64,000 bases of DNA from Microtetraspora malaysiensis. GTDB lineage: Bacteria > Actinomycetota > Actinomycetes > Streptosporangiales > Streptosporangiaceae. Below the pieces are notes generated by a model. It made no database searches and had not been told where the DNA came from. It was given only the letters and a program-made list of their open reading frames with translations. Every line of letters starts with the position of its first letter. Position 1 is the first letter of the stretch. The position numbers and the translations under genes are program-made. The stretch lies in the NCBI RefSeq assembly GCF_001528665.1, contig NZ_BBYJ01000021.1:62001-126000 (forward strand), read 5' to 3'. Positions 46,030 to 55,134 of the stretch are shown here, one piece after another.

Positions 46030-46873
46030 GGAGCGGAAATTGACCAGCGGGATCGATGAGGCCATGACGGTTGACGAGCGGGTGCGGGCGGCGGCCGCCC
46101 GGGTCGAGGAGGTCGCCGCGTCCTGCCCCGGGACGCTCGCCGCCTGCGTGCCCGGCCTGATCGGTGTGAACGAGGACGTCGAACTGCCGCTCGCCAGCAC
46201 CGGCAAGCTGCTGCTGCTCGCCGCGGTCGCCCAAGGGGTGACCGGCGGCGAACTCGACCCCGGCGAGCCGGTCGAGCTGGCCGAGGACGACTACGCGGCC
46301 GGATCCGGGCTGCTGATCGGTCTGTCCGCCCGGACCTGGACGATCGGGGACCTGGCGCTGCTCACCGCGTCGGTCAGCGACAACACCGCCACGAACGCGC
46401 TGCTGCGGCGGCTCGGCCTGGACCGGGTCGCCACGGTCGCGGCCGGGCTCGGGCTGGCCAGGACCCGGATCCTGGACCGGATCAGGGAGCCGCGGCTGCC
46501 CGTCCATCCCCCGACCTTCGCCCTCGGCACCGCCCAGGAGCTGGCCACCCTCGCCGCCTCCCTCGACGGTCCGGAGCCGTGGAAGCGCCTGATGCTCGGC
46601 TGGATGGCGTACAACACGGACCGCGGCCTGGTGCCCGCGCTCCTGCCGCACGAGCCCGAGGACCGGGAGATCCGCGCGGCCATGCCGTACCCGGAGGTGT
46701 GGGTGGCCAACAAGACGGGCACCGACGCGGGGACCCGAGCCGACGTGGGCCTGCTCGTCGGGACCCGCCGGGTGGGGTACGCCGTGCTGGCGCACGGACC
46801 GGAGGGCGGCGACCACGACCTGGTCCTGGCCATCCGCGAGGTGGGCCGCGCCGTCGCCGCGCTCATTCACTAG
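46022..46873 (+). CDS. Serine hydrolase of class A beta-lactamase fold, no signal peptide
   Basis: 283 residues from GTG 46022 (ATG 46064 possible). All active-site elements are present: Ser59-x-x-Lys62 (STGK), Ser119-Asp-Asn121, an omega-loop-like EPRLP (Glu156, but Pro160 where beta-lactamases have Asn), and Lys231-Thr-Gly. No signal peptide is visible, so unlike beta-lactamases it should be cytoplasmic. Last gene of an importer-deacylase operon, which points to a D-amino-acid amide or peptide as substrate rather than antibiotics. It ends convergent with a LysR gene, both stops being read from the same CTAG. Confidence 0.88.
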   Translation: MTVERKLTSGIDEAMTVDERVRAAAARVEEVAASCPGTLAACVPGLIGVNEDVELPLASTGKLLLLAAVAQGVTGGELDPGEPVELAEDDYAAGSGLLIGLSARTWTIGDLALLTASVSDNTATNALLRRLGLDRVATVAAGLGLARTRILDRIREPRLPVHPPTFALGTAQELATLAASLDGPEPWKRLMLGWMAYNTDRGLVPALLPHEPEDREIRAAMPYPEVWVANKTGTDAGTRADVGLLVGTRRVGYAVLAHGPEGGDHDLVLAIREVGRAVAALIH

Positions 46874-47781
46874 CGAAGGGCGATGCGCATCCGGGACGAG
46901 GCGTCGCGGAGGTAGTCCAGGAAGGAGCGGAGCGCCGGGTTGGGGTTGGTCGGCCGGGACGCGGCGCCGATCCTCCGATAGAGCTTGGGCGCGTCCACCT
47001 GGCACACCTGGATGCCGCTCGCGCCGTGCGCGCCCAGGCACGGCACCAACGCCACTCCCAGCCCGGCCCGCACCAGGCCGAGGGTCACCTCGTAGTGGTC
47101 GCTGCGGCACCGGATGGTCGGGCTGAACCCCTCCAGCGCGCTGGCGCGTTCCAGAACCGACACCGGCGTGTCCGTGCCGTACGTGGTGATCCACGGCTCG
47201 TCGGCCAGGTCGGCGAGCCGCACCCGGGGGCGCTGCCCGGCCGGGTGCCCGAGCGGCAGCACGAGCAGCTGCGGCTCGTCGAACAGGTGGGTGACCTCCA
47301 CGCCCTTCGGCGGCTTCCACGGGTCGAGCGCGTGCTCGAAGACGACGAGCACGTCCAGGGCGCCCCGCTCCACGTCCGGCAGCAGATCATGCGGCTGTCC
47401 GAGGACGAGGTCCAGCTCGACGGCGGGATGCCGGGCGGTGAAGGTGGACAACGCGAGCGGCAGCAGCCGGTAGCCCGCCGAGGCGAAGAACCCGATGCGG
47501 AGCTGCCCGGCGTCGGCCCGCGCCTGGGCGAGCAGGTCCTTCTCCGCGGCTTCGATCAGGTCGAGCACCTCGTGCGCCCGGGTGGCGAGCCGCCGCCCGG
47601 CCGCGGTGAGCCGCAGGCTGTGCGCCGCGCGCTCCACCAGCCCCACCCCGGCCTCCTCCTCCAGCCGGGAGAGCTGGTGGGAGACGGCGGAGGGGGAGAG
47701 TCGCAGATTACGCGCGGCTCCGGCGATGCTCCCCGTCCTGAAGACCTCGAGAAGCACCCTCAGGCGGTGGCTGCTCAGCAT
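46870..47781 (-). CDS. LysR family transcriptional regulator
   Basis: 303 residues. N-terminal winged helix (LRVLLEVFRTGSIAGAARNLRLSPSAVSHQLSRLEEEAG in two parts), then a periplasmic-binding-like effector domain beginning LRIGFFASAGYRLLPLAL. It faces the importer/deacylase operon tail to tail, sharing CTAG (46870-46873) for the stops of both genes. It could regulate that operon in trans or the DUF574 methyltransferase gene beyond it; the usual divergent target is absent. Confidence 0.93.
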   Translation of the reverse strand: MLSSHRLRVLLEVFRTGSIAGAARNLRLSPSAVSHQLSRLEEEAGVGLVERAAHSLRLTAAGRRLATRAHEVLDLIEAAEKDLLAQARADAGQLRIGFFASAGYRLLPLALSTFTARHPAVELDLVLGQPHDLLPDVERGALDVLVVFEHALDPWKPPKGVEVTHLFDEPQLLVLPLGHPAGQRPRVRLADLADEPWITTYGTDTPVSVLERASALEGFSPTIRCRSDHYEVTLGLVRAGLGVALVPCLGAHGASGIQVCQVDAPKLYRRIGAASRPTNPNPALRSFLDYLRDASSRMRIALR

Positions 47782-47799
47782 TCACCCAGTATCGGTGCA

Positions 47800-48609
47800 T
47801 CACCGGAGCAGACCGACCCCGCTGAAGCCGTCGACGCCGGGGAGCTTGGGCAGCTCGGGCTCGCCCTCCTCGGGACGCCAGTCGCCGGTGGAGACCAGAC
47901 CCGGCTCCACCAGCTCGAAGCCGTCGAAGAAGCGCAGGATCTGCGTCCTGGTCCGGGGCGTGGCGTTGCCCGCCGAGGTCCGCGCGTACAGCTCGCGGCC
48001 CTCGCGCAGCGCGTCGTCGTCGAGGTCGCCGAACGAGAGGTGGCTGATGACCATCGCGCTTCCGGGGGCGAGCCGGTCGCGCAGCGTCCTGACCACCCGC
48101 TCGGCGAGGTCGTCCTCCGGGATGAAGTGCAGTACGGCGAGCATGAGCAGCCCGACGGGCCGGTCCAGGTCGAGGTGCCCGGTGACCCGCGGATCGCCGA
48201 GGATGGCCGCGGGATCCCGCAGGTCGCCGTCTATGACGATGGTCCGGGAGTTGTCCGCCAGCAGGGCGCGCCCGTGGGCCAGCACGATGGGGTCGTTGTC
48301 GACGTACACGACACGGGAGTCCGGGGCGGCGCGCAGCGCCACCTGGTGCACGTTCTCCTGTGTGGGCAGCCCGGCGCCGATGTCCAGGAACTGGCGGATC
48401 CCGGTCCCGGCCAGGAACTCCACGGCGCGGCTCAGGAAGCGCCGGTTGGCCTGCACGCCCTCCCGCACGTTCGGGGTGAGGGCGATGACCTTCTCGGCCG
48501 CGGCCCGGTCGGAGGCGAAATTGTCCTTTCCGCCCAGGAGGTAGTCATAGATCCGCGCCACGCTTGGAATGGCCGGATCGACCCCCGGGGGTGCCTGTTC
48601 CGTGGTCAT
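47800..48609 (-). CDS. DUF574 SAM-dependent methyltransferase
   Basis: 269 residues. Actinobacterial Methyltransf_19 family: VARIYDYLLGGKDNFASDR at the N-terminus, FLDIGAGLPTQENVHQVA as SAM-binding motif, VVYVDNDPIVLAHGRALL, and AMVISHLSFGDLDDDALR. These proteins are abundant in Streptomyces-like genomes; substrates are largely unknown. ATG start at 48609. The 18 bases to the LysR start suggest the two may be co-transcribed. Confidence 0.93.
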   Translation of the reverse strand: MTTEQAPPGVDPAIPSVARIYDYLLGGKDNFASDRAAAEKVIALTPNVREGVQANRRFLSRAVEFLAGTGIRQFLDIGAGLPTQENVHQVALRAAPDSRVVYVDNDPIVLAHGRALLADNSRTIVIDGDLRDPAAILGDPRVTGHLDLDRPVGLLMLAVLHFIPEDDLAERVVRTLRDRLAPGSAMVISHLSFGDLDDDALREGRELYARTSAGNATPRTRTQILRFFDGFELVEPGLVSTGDWRPEEGEPELPKLPGVDGFSGVGLLR

Positions 48610-48953
48610 CGGTCCCGCCTCGCTCTGGTTCGATCGTGTTCAGGGACGCTAGCCGATTGCCGCACGGTATGCGATTAAACCCCCATATCGTTATATTTCG
48701 CGCAGTTCGGGGCGCGTTCCGGACTTCTCGTGCCCCCCGCGTCCGACCGGTGCGCCGGGAAATGTGACCTGCCGGAAATGCCCGTCCTGTACGGCCAATC
48801 ACCACCGATTCGGCGCGCCCTGGGGAATGGGCGCGACCGCAAATTCAAAAGACTTGTAAAGGCATCTCTCAGTACTTCGTGTCTCGCCTGTGGAAAGGCT
48901 CCATGGCGTGTCTCCTAGATAGCCGTATTCGCCTACTGCCTTGGAGGCCGAAC
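48610..48953. promoter_or_regulatory. Divergent control region, no gene
   Basis: 344 bases between the divergent DUF574 and lipoprotein genes. It contains an AT-rich island (about 48675-48702, with ATATCGTTATATTT) that probably holds the minus-strand promoter, and a second AT-rich stretch at 48841-48858. GGAGGCCG at 48943-48950 is the ribosome site of the lipoprotein gene. I see no further gene or repeat. Confidence 0.5.
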
Positions 48954-49475
48954 ATGAAGAAACTGCTTTGCGTCGGTGCGCTCGCGCTCGGCGTTCTGGC
49001 GACCGGCTGCGGAACCGGCACCGACACCAGCGGAGCCAGCCCCGTCGCCGGTGAGGAGACCTCGCCCGGCGGGATGACTCCCTCGGAGATGATGACGCCG
49101 ATGCCCGCCGAGACCGGTCCCGCCAAGCTCTCGGTCATGCCGGCGAGCATCGGCAAGATCCTCGTCGGCAGCAACCAGCACACGGTCTACCTCTTCGAGA
49201 AGGACAAGAACGGCAAGTCGTCCTGCACGGACGCCTGCGCGGAGGCCTGGCCTCCGGTCCTCACCGAGGGCAAGCCCGAGGCGGGCGAGGGCATCAAGGC
49301 GAACCTCCTCGGCACCCACAAGCGCCCCGACGGCAAGATGCAGGTGACGTACAACAACCACCCGCTGTACTACTTCATCAAGGACGAGAAGCCCGGCGAC
49401 ACCAAGGGTCAGAAGCTCAAGGACTTCGGCGCCGAGTGGTTCGCGGTGGGACCGGACGGCAAGAAGGTGGGCTAG
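48954..49475 (+). CDS. COG4315-type repeat lipoprotein
   Basis: 173 residues. Lipoprotein signal: MKK, hydrophobic core, lipobox LATGC (Cys19). Two copies of the secreted repeat of unknown function: GKILVGSNQHTVYLFEKDKNG with SCTDACAEAWPPVL, and QVTYNNHPLYYFIKDEKPGD with AEWFAVGPDG. Members are found with electron-transfer or heme systems and may carry a cofactor or form a redox-active surface protein; the function is not proven. Good SD upstream; a strong hairpin follows. Confidence 0.88.
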   Translation: MKKLLCVGALALGVLATGCGTGTDTSGASPVAGEETSPGGMTPSEMMTPMPAETGPAKLSVMPASIGKILVGSNQHTVYLFEKDKNGKSSCTDACAEAWPPVLTEGKPEAGEGIKANLLGTHKRPDGKMQVTYNNHPLYYFIKDEKPGDTKGQKLKDFGAEWFAVGPDGKKVG

Positions 49476-49509
49476 CGCCTCGGTTCCGAGGCTCCGGCTC
49501 CACCGGACA

Positions 49510-49544
49510 CTCGTCGCCCCGGGCTCACCGGCCCGGGCGACGAG
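49510..49544 (+). terminator. Terminator after the lipoprotein gene
   Basis: CTCGTCGCC-CCGGGC and GCCCGGGCGACGAG pair over 14 bp with one bulged C around a 6-base loop. No T-tract. Confidence 0.7.
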
Positions 49545-49618
49545 CTCTCCGGCCGTCAGCGGAAGCGGCGCCCGGTCCCGCCGGTCCGCCCGGCGACCGG
49601 CGCTCGGGGGCGAACCGC

Positions 49619-49624
49619 TACCCT
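49619..49624 (+). promoter_or_regulatory. -10 box of a leaderless pyrD transcript
   Basis: TACCCT fits TANNNT and ends 7 bases before the ATG at 49632, which therefore is preferred over the GTG three bases upstream. Confidence 0.5.
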
Positions 49625-49631
49625 GACCGTG

Positions 49632-50693
49632 ATGTATCGATTCGTGTTCACGCAGGTCCTGAGCCGCCTCGACGCGGAGGACATCCACCATTGGACGATC
49701 AGGGCGCTCCGCCTGCTGGCGGTCCTCCCGGTCGCCAAACGGGTGCTGCACCGGCGGCTGGCCCCCCGTGACGAGGCGCTCCGCGTCCGCGCCTTCGGAG
49801 TGCACTTCCCCGGCCCCTTCGGCCTGGCCGCCGGATTCGACAAGAACGCCGAGTGCTTCGAGGCGCTCGCGGCCTTCGGGTTCAGCCACGTCGAGGTGGG
49901 GACCATCACCGCGCGGCCCCAGCCGGGGAACCCGCGGCCCCGCCTGTTCCGGCTGACGAAGAACCGCGCGATCATCAACAGGATGGGCTTCAACAACTCG
50001 GGAGCCCGCGCCGTCGCGGCCCGGCTGCGCCGTCCTCGCGCGGTCCCCGCCGTCGTCGGGGTGAACATCGGCAAGACCAAGGTGGTGCCCGAGGAGCGGG
50101 CCGCCGAGGACTACATGGCCAGCGCCAGGGAGCTCGCGCCTCTCGCGGACTACCTGGTCGTCAACGTCAGCTCGCCCAACACTCCCGGGTTGCGCAACCT
50201 GCAGGCCGTCGAGCTGCTCCGCCCCCTCCTTGCCAGCGTCCAGAGCGTGGCGGGCCGCACACCGTTGCTGGTCAAGATCGCGCCCGACCTCGCGGACGAT
50301 GACGTGGACGCGGTCGCCGACCTGGCCGTCGAGCTGGGTCTGTCCGGCATCATCGCCACCAACACCACGATCGGACGGCCCGGCGTCGTGAGCGACGAGG
50401 CGGGCGGGCTGTCCGGCCGCCCGCTCAAGGCCCGGTCGCTTGAGGTGCTGCGCCGGCTGCACGCCCGGGTGGGCGACCGGCTGACCCTGGTCTCCGTCGG
50501 CGGCGTCGAGGATCTCGACGACGTATGGGAGCGCATCCTGGCCGGCGCGACCCTCGTCCAGGGATACACCGGCATGATCTACGCCGGTCCGCTGTGGGCC
50601 TCGCGCATCCACCGCGGGCTCTCCCGGCGGCTCCGGCGGCACGGCTACCGCTCGATCTCCGAGGTCGTCGGAGCGGCCGACCGCCTCGCCTGA
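49632..50693 (+). CDS. pyrD: Dihydroorotate dehydrogenase, class 2 (quinone)
   Basis: 353 residues. Oxidises dihydroorotate to orotate, passing electrons to membrane quinone. The N-terminal helices ([26 protein letters not shown]) form the membrane-docking part of class 2 enzymes. FMN-barrel motifs: [48 protein letters not shown] with the catalytic Ser, IATNTT and [20 protein letters not shown]. It stands apart from other pyrimidine genes. Followed by a bidirectional terminator. Confidence 0.97.
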   Translation: MYRFVFTQVLSRLDAEDIHHWTIRALRLLAVLPVAKRVLHRRLAPRDEALRVRAFGVHFPGPFGLAAGFDKNAECFEALAAFGFSHVEVGTITARPQPGNPRPRLFRLTKNRAIINRMGFNNSGARAVAARLRRPRAVPAVVGVNIGKTKVVPEERAAEDYMASARELAPLADYLVVNVSSPNTPGLRNLQAVELLRPLLASVQSVAGRTPLLVKIAPDLADDDVDAVADLAVELGLSGIIATNTTIGRPGVVSDEAGGLSGRPLKARSLEVLRRLHARVGDRLTLVSVGGVEDLDDVWERILAGATLVQGYTGMIYAGPLWASRIHRGLSRRLRRHGYRSISEVVGAADRLA

Positions 50694-50719
50694 CGGGCGC
50701 TCCATACGCGCGACGACGA

Positions 50720-50747
50720 CCCGCGTCCCGAAGCGACGGGACGCGGG
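50720..50747. terminator. Bidirectional terminator between pyrD and the GH20 gene
   Basis: CCCGCGTCCCG and CGGGACGCGGG form a perfect 11-bp stem around AAGCGA, between two convergent genes. Confidence 0.8.
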
Positions 50748-50822
50748 CCGTTCGTCGCGGAGAAGTCACCGCGCAAAGGGGCGGCCGGGGCCGATCACAC
50801 GTGACGACCCCGGCGGCCGCGG

Positions 50823-52457
50823 TCACATGCTGGGCCGGGTGGAATCCGCCGTGAGGGTCATCTCGTCCACGCGCCGCATGACCTCCTGGATGTCGATGAC
50901 ACCCGGACGGTGCCGCCTGGCCCCGCCGCCCCGCTGCCACGGCCGCGGCCCGGCAAGCGGGCGGTACTCCACTCCGAAGGCGTCCAGCCGTTCGAGATGG
51001 CGGATGAGCCGCTCGGTGAACTCCGGCCGGGCCGGGCCTCCCGTCCAGCTCACCTCGGCGGCGGCGCAGCCGCGCGGCCAGGCGCGGTAGTCCAGCGTCC
51101 GGCCGTCGGGGATGCGCTCGCTCCAGAGCTGGAACTGCAGGCCGGAGACCCGGGCGCGCTCCGCGTCCTCCCACGTCGCGGGGGCGGGCTCGAACGCCGC
51201 CACGTCCGCGACCGTGATGGTCTCGCCGATCGCCAGCGGCTCCTCGGCCGAGGCGGCCTCGCCGTAGTCGAAGTAGAGCGGGAAGACCGGGGTCGCCACC
51301 ACCTCGTGCCCGGCGGCGGCCGCGCGGCGGCCCACCGCGGCACCGCGCCACGGCATGACGATCGTGTCCTCGCGCAGCATCCCGCTGACGAACGCCTCGT
51401 CCCAGACGACCGCCCGTGTGCCGCGCTCGGCGAGCAGGTCGGCCAGCCGGCGCAGGAACCAGGCGTGCAGGTCCCCGGGCGAGTCCAGACCCAGCTCCGC
51501 CCGGTACGCCCTGATCTCGGCGGACGCCTCCCACGCGTCCAGCACGCACTCGTCCCCGCCGATGTGCAGGTACGGCACCTCGCCCAGCGCCTCGATGATC
51601 TCGTCGAAGACGGCGGCCAGGAAGTCCACGGTGCCCGGCAGCGGCGCGAGGATCGCGGGGGAGATGCCCCAGCGGTCCAGCACGTGGTGCCGCTCGCCCG
51701 GGGTCGCCCCCAGCGACGGGTACGCCGCGAGGATCGCCGAGGCGTGACCCGGCACGTCGATCTCGGGGACGACGGTCACCGCCCTCGCCCGCGCGTACGC
51801 GCCGATCTCGGCGAGGTCGCGGAGCGTGTAGTAGCCGCCGTGCGGCACCCCGTCGTAGGTCGGTTCCTCGTGGTAGAAACTGGTGATCGTCTGGGTCCGG
51901 TGCGAGCCGACCTCGTGCAGCAGCGGGTACGCCCTGCTCTCCAGCCGCCATCCCTGGTCGTCGGCCAGGTGCAGGTGGAGCCGGTTCAGCTTGTGCAGCG
52001 CGAGCAGGTCGATCATCCGCAGCACCTCCCGCTTCGGCAGGAAGTTCCGGGACACGTCGAGATGCGCGCCGCGCCAGGAGAACGCGGGGGAGTCCTCGAC
52101 CCGCCCGCAGGACACCCGCCACTCGGTCCCCGGGAGCGCGACCGACCGGAACGCCTCCACCGGGAGTAGTTGCCGGAGCGTCTGCCCCGCGTAGAACGCC
52201 CCCGCCGCGTCCCCGGCCGCGATCAGCACCTCGTCCTCGCCGATCGTGAGCGTGTACGCCTCGGGTCCCAGGGCCGGGTCCCGGGTCACCCGCACCCTCG
52301 CGGACGCGTCGTCCCCGCGCCCGAGGTCGAGGACGGCGAGCGCGAGCCGTACGGGATCGACCAGGTCGGCGGGGCCCGACACGGCGGTGCCGGGCGTGAA
52401 GGCGAACGATCCCGGCGCACTCTCGGCCAGCCGTGGGCGAGGAATGAGGTGATCCAT
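50823..52457 (-). CDS. GH20 beta-N-acetylhexosaminidase, no signal peptide
   Basis: 544 residues. N-terminal GH20b domain, then the catalytic barrel: SWRGAHLDVSRNF, LHLADDQGWRLE, PEIDVPGHASAILAAYP, catalytic Asp302-Glu303 in YLHIGGDECV, and FQLWSERIPD near the end. Removes terminal GlcNAc or GalNAc. No signal peptide, so it probably acts inside the cell on imported chitin or peptidoglycan fragments. Start at ATG 52457; no clear ribosome site, but CATGAT lies 6 bases upstream, so it could be leaderless. Confidence 0.93.
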   Translation of the reverse strand: MDHLIPRPRLAESAPGSFAFTPGTAVSGPADLVDPVRLALAVLDLGRGDDASARVRVTRDPALGPEAYTLTIGEDEVLIAAGDAAGAFYAGQTLRQLLPVEAFRSVALPGTEWRVSCGRVEDSPAFSWRGAHLDVSRNFLPKREVLRMIDLLALHKLNRLHLHLADDQGWRLESRAYPLLHEVGSHRTQTITSFYHEEPTYDGVPHGGYYTLRDLAEIGAYARARAVTVVPEIDVPGHASAILAAYPSLGATPGERHHVLDRWGISPAILAPLPGTVDFLAAVFDEIIEALGEVPYLHIGGDECVLDAWEASAEIRAYRAELGLDSPGDLHAWFLRRLADLLAERGTRAVVWDEAFVSGMLREDTIVMPWRGAAVGRRAAAAGHEVVATPVFPLYFDYGEAASAEEPLAIGETITVADVAAFEPAPATWEDAERARVSGLQFQLWSERIPDGRTLDYRAWPRGCAAAEVSWTGGPARPEFTERLIRHLERLDAFGVEYRPLAGPRPWQRGGGARRHRPGVIDIQEVMRRVDEMTLTADSTRPSM

Positions 52458-52511
52458 GGCTGAATCATGTCAAATCGCTCACTCCGCGCCTACGGGCCAG
52501 AGCTGGCTGGA

Positions 52512-53384
52512 TCAGGACACGTAGGTCGTGATGCCCTTCGCCAGTGCCGCCGCCGCCTTCTGGCGGAACTGCGGGTTCTTCATCTTGGCCGCGTCACCCG
52601 CGTTGCGCATGTTCCCGACCTCGATGAAGACCTTCGGGACGCTGGAGAGGTTCAACCCGCCGAGGTCGTTCCTGAAGTCCAGCGCGTTCTTCCCGATGTA
52701 GGTCGAGTACGACTGGCCGGTCCCCGAGCGGAACGCGTTCCGGACCGCGATGCCCAGCCTCCGCGAGTCGTTCACCACCGGGTCCACCGGGCCGTTGATC
52801 TTCTTCGGCATGATGATGTGGAAGCCGTGCCCGCTCGCCGGGGCCCCGTCGCCGTGGATCGAGATCACGGCGTCCGCCTTGGCCTTGTTGCCGATCGCCG
52901 CCCGCTCTGTGATGCACGGGCCGACGCCGCTGTTGCTGTCGCGGGTGAGCTTGACCGTCGCGCCCTCCGCCCGCAGCAGCTTGGCCAGCCGGGTCGAGAC
53001 GTCCCAGGTGAAGGCGGCCTCGGTGTACCCGCTGTTGGTCTCGGTGCCGGTCGTGTCACACGGCTTGCGCTTGGTGAGGACGTTCACCGGCTTGTTGATG
53101 ACCTCGGGACGCTTGAAGTTGCCGCCGTTGTGCCCGGGATCGACGACGATGACCTTGCCTGCGAGCGGCTTCCCGACGGGGCCGGTCGGCGCCGTGGTCG
53201 CCCGCTCGGAGACCTTCCCCGTGCCGGCCGCGGCCGTGCGGCTCTGCGGCGCGGCGGGTGCCGAGGCGGCGACCTGACCAGTGGTCGCTCCGCCTGCGAC
53301 GGCCTGACCCGCCGTGCCACCGCACGCGGCGACTCCCAGCCCGGAGCAGGCAAGAATCGTGGCGATGAGTGGTCGTCTGATCAC
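52512..53384 (-). CDS. N-acetylmuramoyl-L-alanine amidase lipoprotein (Amidase_3)
   Basis: 290 residues from GTG 53384. Lipobox GVAAC (Cys21). Zinc amidase: His85 in VVDPGHNGG, Glu122, His177 in ISIHGDG, catalytic Glu255 in FIEVGNMRN. Cuts the bond between MurNAc and L-Ala in peptidoglycan. An Ala/Thr/Gly-rich spacer separates the lipid anchor from the enzyme. AAGGGA precedes the GTG. It lies 54 bases upstream of the GH20 gene on the same strand; both act on aminosugar polymers. Confidence 0.93.
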   Translation of the reverse strand: MIRRPLIATILACSGLGVAACGGTAGQAVAGGATTGQVAASAPAAPQSRTAAAGTGKVSERATTAPTGPVGKPLAGKVIVVDPGHNGGNFKRPEVINKPVNVLTKRKPCDTTGTETNSGYTEAAFTWDVSTRLAKLLRAEGATVKLTRDSNSGVGPCITERAAIGNKAKADAVISIHGDGAPASGHGFHIIMPKKINGPVDPVVNDSRRLGIAVRNAFRSGTGQSYSTYIGKNALDFRNDLGGLNLSSVPKVFIEVGNMRNAGDAAKMKNPQFRQKAAAALAKGITTYVS

Positions 53385-53475
53385 GCTGAGATCCCTTCGC
53401 AGAAGTCAGCTCACCAACCTACGCGAGCTGCCCGCGTGATCAGACCGTTATGTCGGCGATGTGCGGTAAATGAGG

Positions 53476-53724
53476 TCACCAAGCAGGTTCGGTGATCTCC
53501 TGCTTCTCGAGAAGGGCGGCCAGATCGCGGGCGTCCTCGGCGTCCAGACCGAGGACCACCCGGGGCCGCCCCCACGGATGGTCGATCGAGTGGGCGACGT
53601 AACTGGCGACCGACTCCCCGCCGACCCCGCCGCTCCGCCCTCGCGTCTCCAGCCAGTGCGCCCAGGCCCGCTCCAGTTCGGCGGCGGCCCGCTGCGCGCA
53701 GGAGACCAGTTCCGGGTCACGCAT
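53476..53724 (-). CDS. Small conserved hypothetical protein
   Basis: 82 residues: helical start CAQRAAAELERAWAHWLETRG, then ESVASYVAHSIDHPWGRPRVVLGLDAEDARDLAALLEK. I recognise no named family; the composition and the GGGGGG ribosome site before ATG 53724 support a real gene. Soluble. It lies 91 bases upstream of the amidase gene on the same strand. Confidence 0.72.
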   Translation of the reverse strand: MRDPELVSCAQRAAAELERAWAHWLETRGRSGGVGGESVASYVAHSIDHPWGRPRVVLGLDAEDARDLAALLEKQEITEPAW

Positions 53725-53828
53725 GAATCCCCCCGTTGTCGCTGTGGCCGCCCACCGAGCGACCCGCCGGGGGTCGGCGTCTTGCCCCGAGTCAACACCC
53801 TCGACGAGCGGACGCCGCGCCGGTTGAC

Positions 53829-54929
53829 CTAGCTTTGGGCATCGCTTGGAGCGGGCCCGGTGCTGTGCCGTACGACGATCTGCGGCGTGACCTCGCGCAA
53901 CCGGCCGGACTTCCCCGGCTCGGTGATGCGCTGGCTGAGCAGGGCGGCCGCCGACCGGCCCATCGCCCGGCGCGGCTGGTCGACGCTGGTCAGCGACACG
54001 TGGTTGACCGCGGCCAGATGGGTGTTGTCGTAACCGATGACGGACAGGTCCTCGGGCACCCGCAGGCCCAACTCATTCGCGGCGGTGAGCACGCCCATCG
54101 CGACGATGTCGTTGGCGGCGAAGATCGCGGTCGGCCTCGGTCGCCGCTCCAGCAGCGCCCTGGCGGCCCGCCGTCCGCCCTCCTCGGTGAAGTCGCCGTG
54201 CTCCACCATGATGTACGGCGCGAGCGCGTGGCGGCGCATGGCCACCAGGTAGCCCTCGCAGCGGCACCTGGCCGCCGACGACGGCGCCCCCTCGATGTGC
54301 GCGATGCGGCGGTGGCCCAGCTCGACCAGATGGTCGACCGCGAGCCGGGCGCCGAGCTGGTCGTCGTCCACCACGATGTCGACGCCGTCGAGATCGACGT
54401 CGCGCTCGCCCACCACTACGGTCGGTGTGTAGGCGGCGGCCTCGGCGAGTGTGTGGCTGGACGGGGCGACCCCCAGCAGGACCAGGCCGTCCACGCGGAG
54501 TTCGAGGAACGCCTCCACGGCCTCGTCCTCGAACGCCGGGTCCCAGCGGCCGCTGCCGATCAACAGCCGCAGGCCGTCGCCGTGCAGGCTCTCCTGCAGG
54601 CCGTCGAGGCACTCCGCGTAGAACGGGTTGTGCAGGTCGGCGACGAGCGCGCCGACGAGGTGGGTACGGCCCTCGACCAGGCTGCGCGCCACCGCGTTCG
54701 GCCGGTATCCCAGCTCTCTGGCGGCCTGTAACACCGCCTCCCTCCGGTGTTCGCTCACGTGCGGCGATCCCCGGAGCACGAGCGACACCAGCGACTTCGA
54801 GACGCCGGCACGCTCGGCCACGTTTCGGATCGTCGGCCGTGGCCGCGGGCCGAAGCCATCGGGCAGACCCGCGGCGGGCGCGGACACGACGGCGTGCCGG
54901 ACGGTGGTCTGTATGGACGGTCCTGACAT
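53829..54929 (-). CDS. LacI family transcriptional regulator
   Basis: 366 residues from ATG 54929 (GGGGAGAACC upstream). Helix-turn-helix with TIRNVAERAGVSKSLVSLVLRG and hinge ELGYRPNAVARSL, preceded by a 25-residue tail. Effector domain begins LVGALVADLHNPFYAECLDGLQ. Sugar-type regulator; no sugar transport genes are adjacent on either side, so its targets are elsewhere or it controls itself. Divergent from a TetR gene. Confidence 0.93.
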   Translation of the reverse strand: MSGPSIQTTVRHAVVSAPAAGLPDGFGPRPRPTIRNVAERAGVSKSLVSLVLRGSPHVSEHRREAVLQAARELGYRPNAVARSLVEGRTHLVGALVADLHNPFYAECLDGLQESLHGDGLRLLIGSGRWDPAFEDEAVEAFLELRVDGLVLLGVAPSSHTLAEAAAYTPTVVVGERDVDLDGVDIVVDDDQLGARLAVDHLVELGHRRIAHIEGAPSSAARCRCEGYLVAMRRHALAPYIMVEHGDFTEEGGRRAARALLERRPRPTAIFAANDIVAMGVLTAANELGLRVPEDLSVIGYDNTHLAAVNHVSLTSVDQPRRAMGRSAAALLSQRITEPGKSGRLREVTPQIVVRHSTGPAPSDAQS

Positions 54930-55121
54930 GGTTCTCCCCACACGATGCGCGGACGTGCACCTGTCTGACCAAACGATCGAGAAGCCGTAAGGGTACGGGT
55001 TTCTCTCGGCAACGCCCGTATTTGCCGGGTTATCCGCCTCGAAGGCGCGGGTGCGAGCCGCTCCCCGGCGGGGATACGCCGAGCATGATCAAATCCTGCG
55101 AGGGTTCCGATCGTGCTCCGC

Positions 55122-55127
55122 TAGTCT
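55122..55127 (+). promoter_or_regulatory. -10 box of a leaderless TetR transcript
   Basis: TAGTCT fits TANNNT and ends 7 bases before GTG 55135. It favours this start over an upstream in-frame candidate at 55051. Confidence 0.5.
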
Positions 55128-55134
55128 GCGGTGT

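Noticed and set aside
46022-46873. Beta-lactam resistance gene
   Set aside because: No signal peptide, altered omega loop and an importer/deacylase operon argue against antibiotic resistance as the role.
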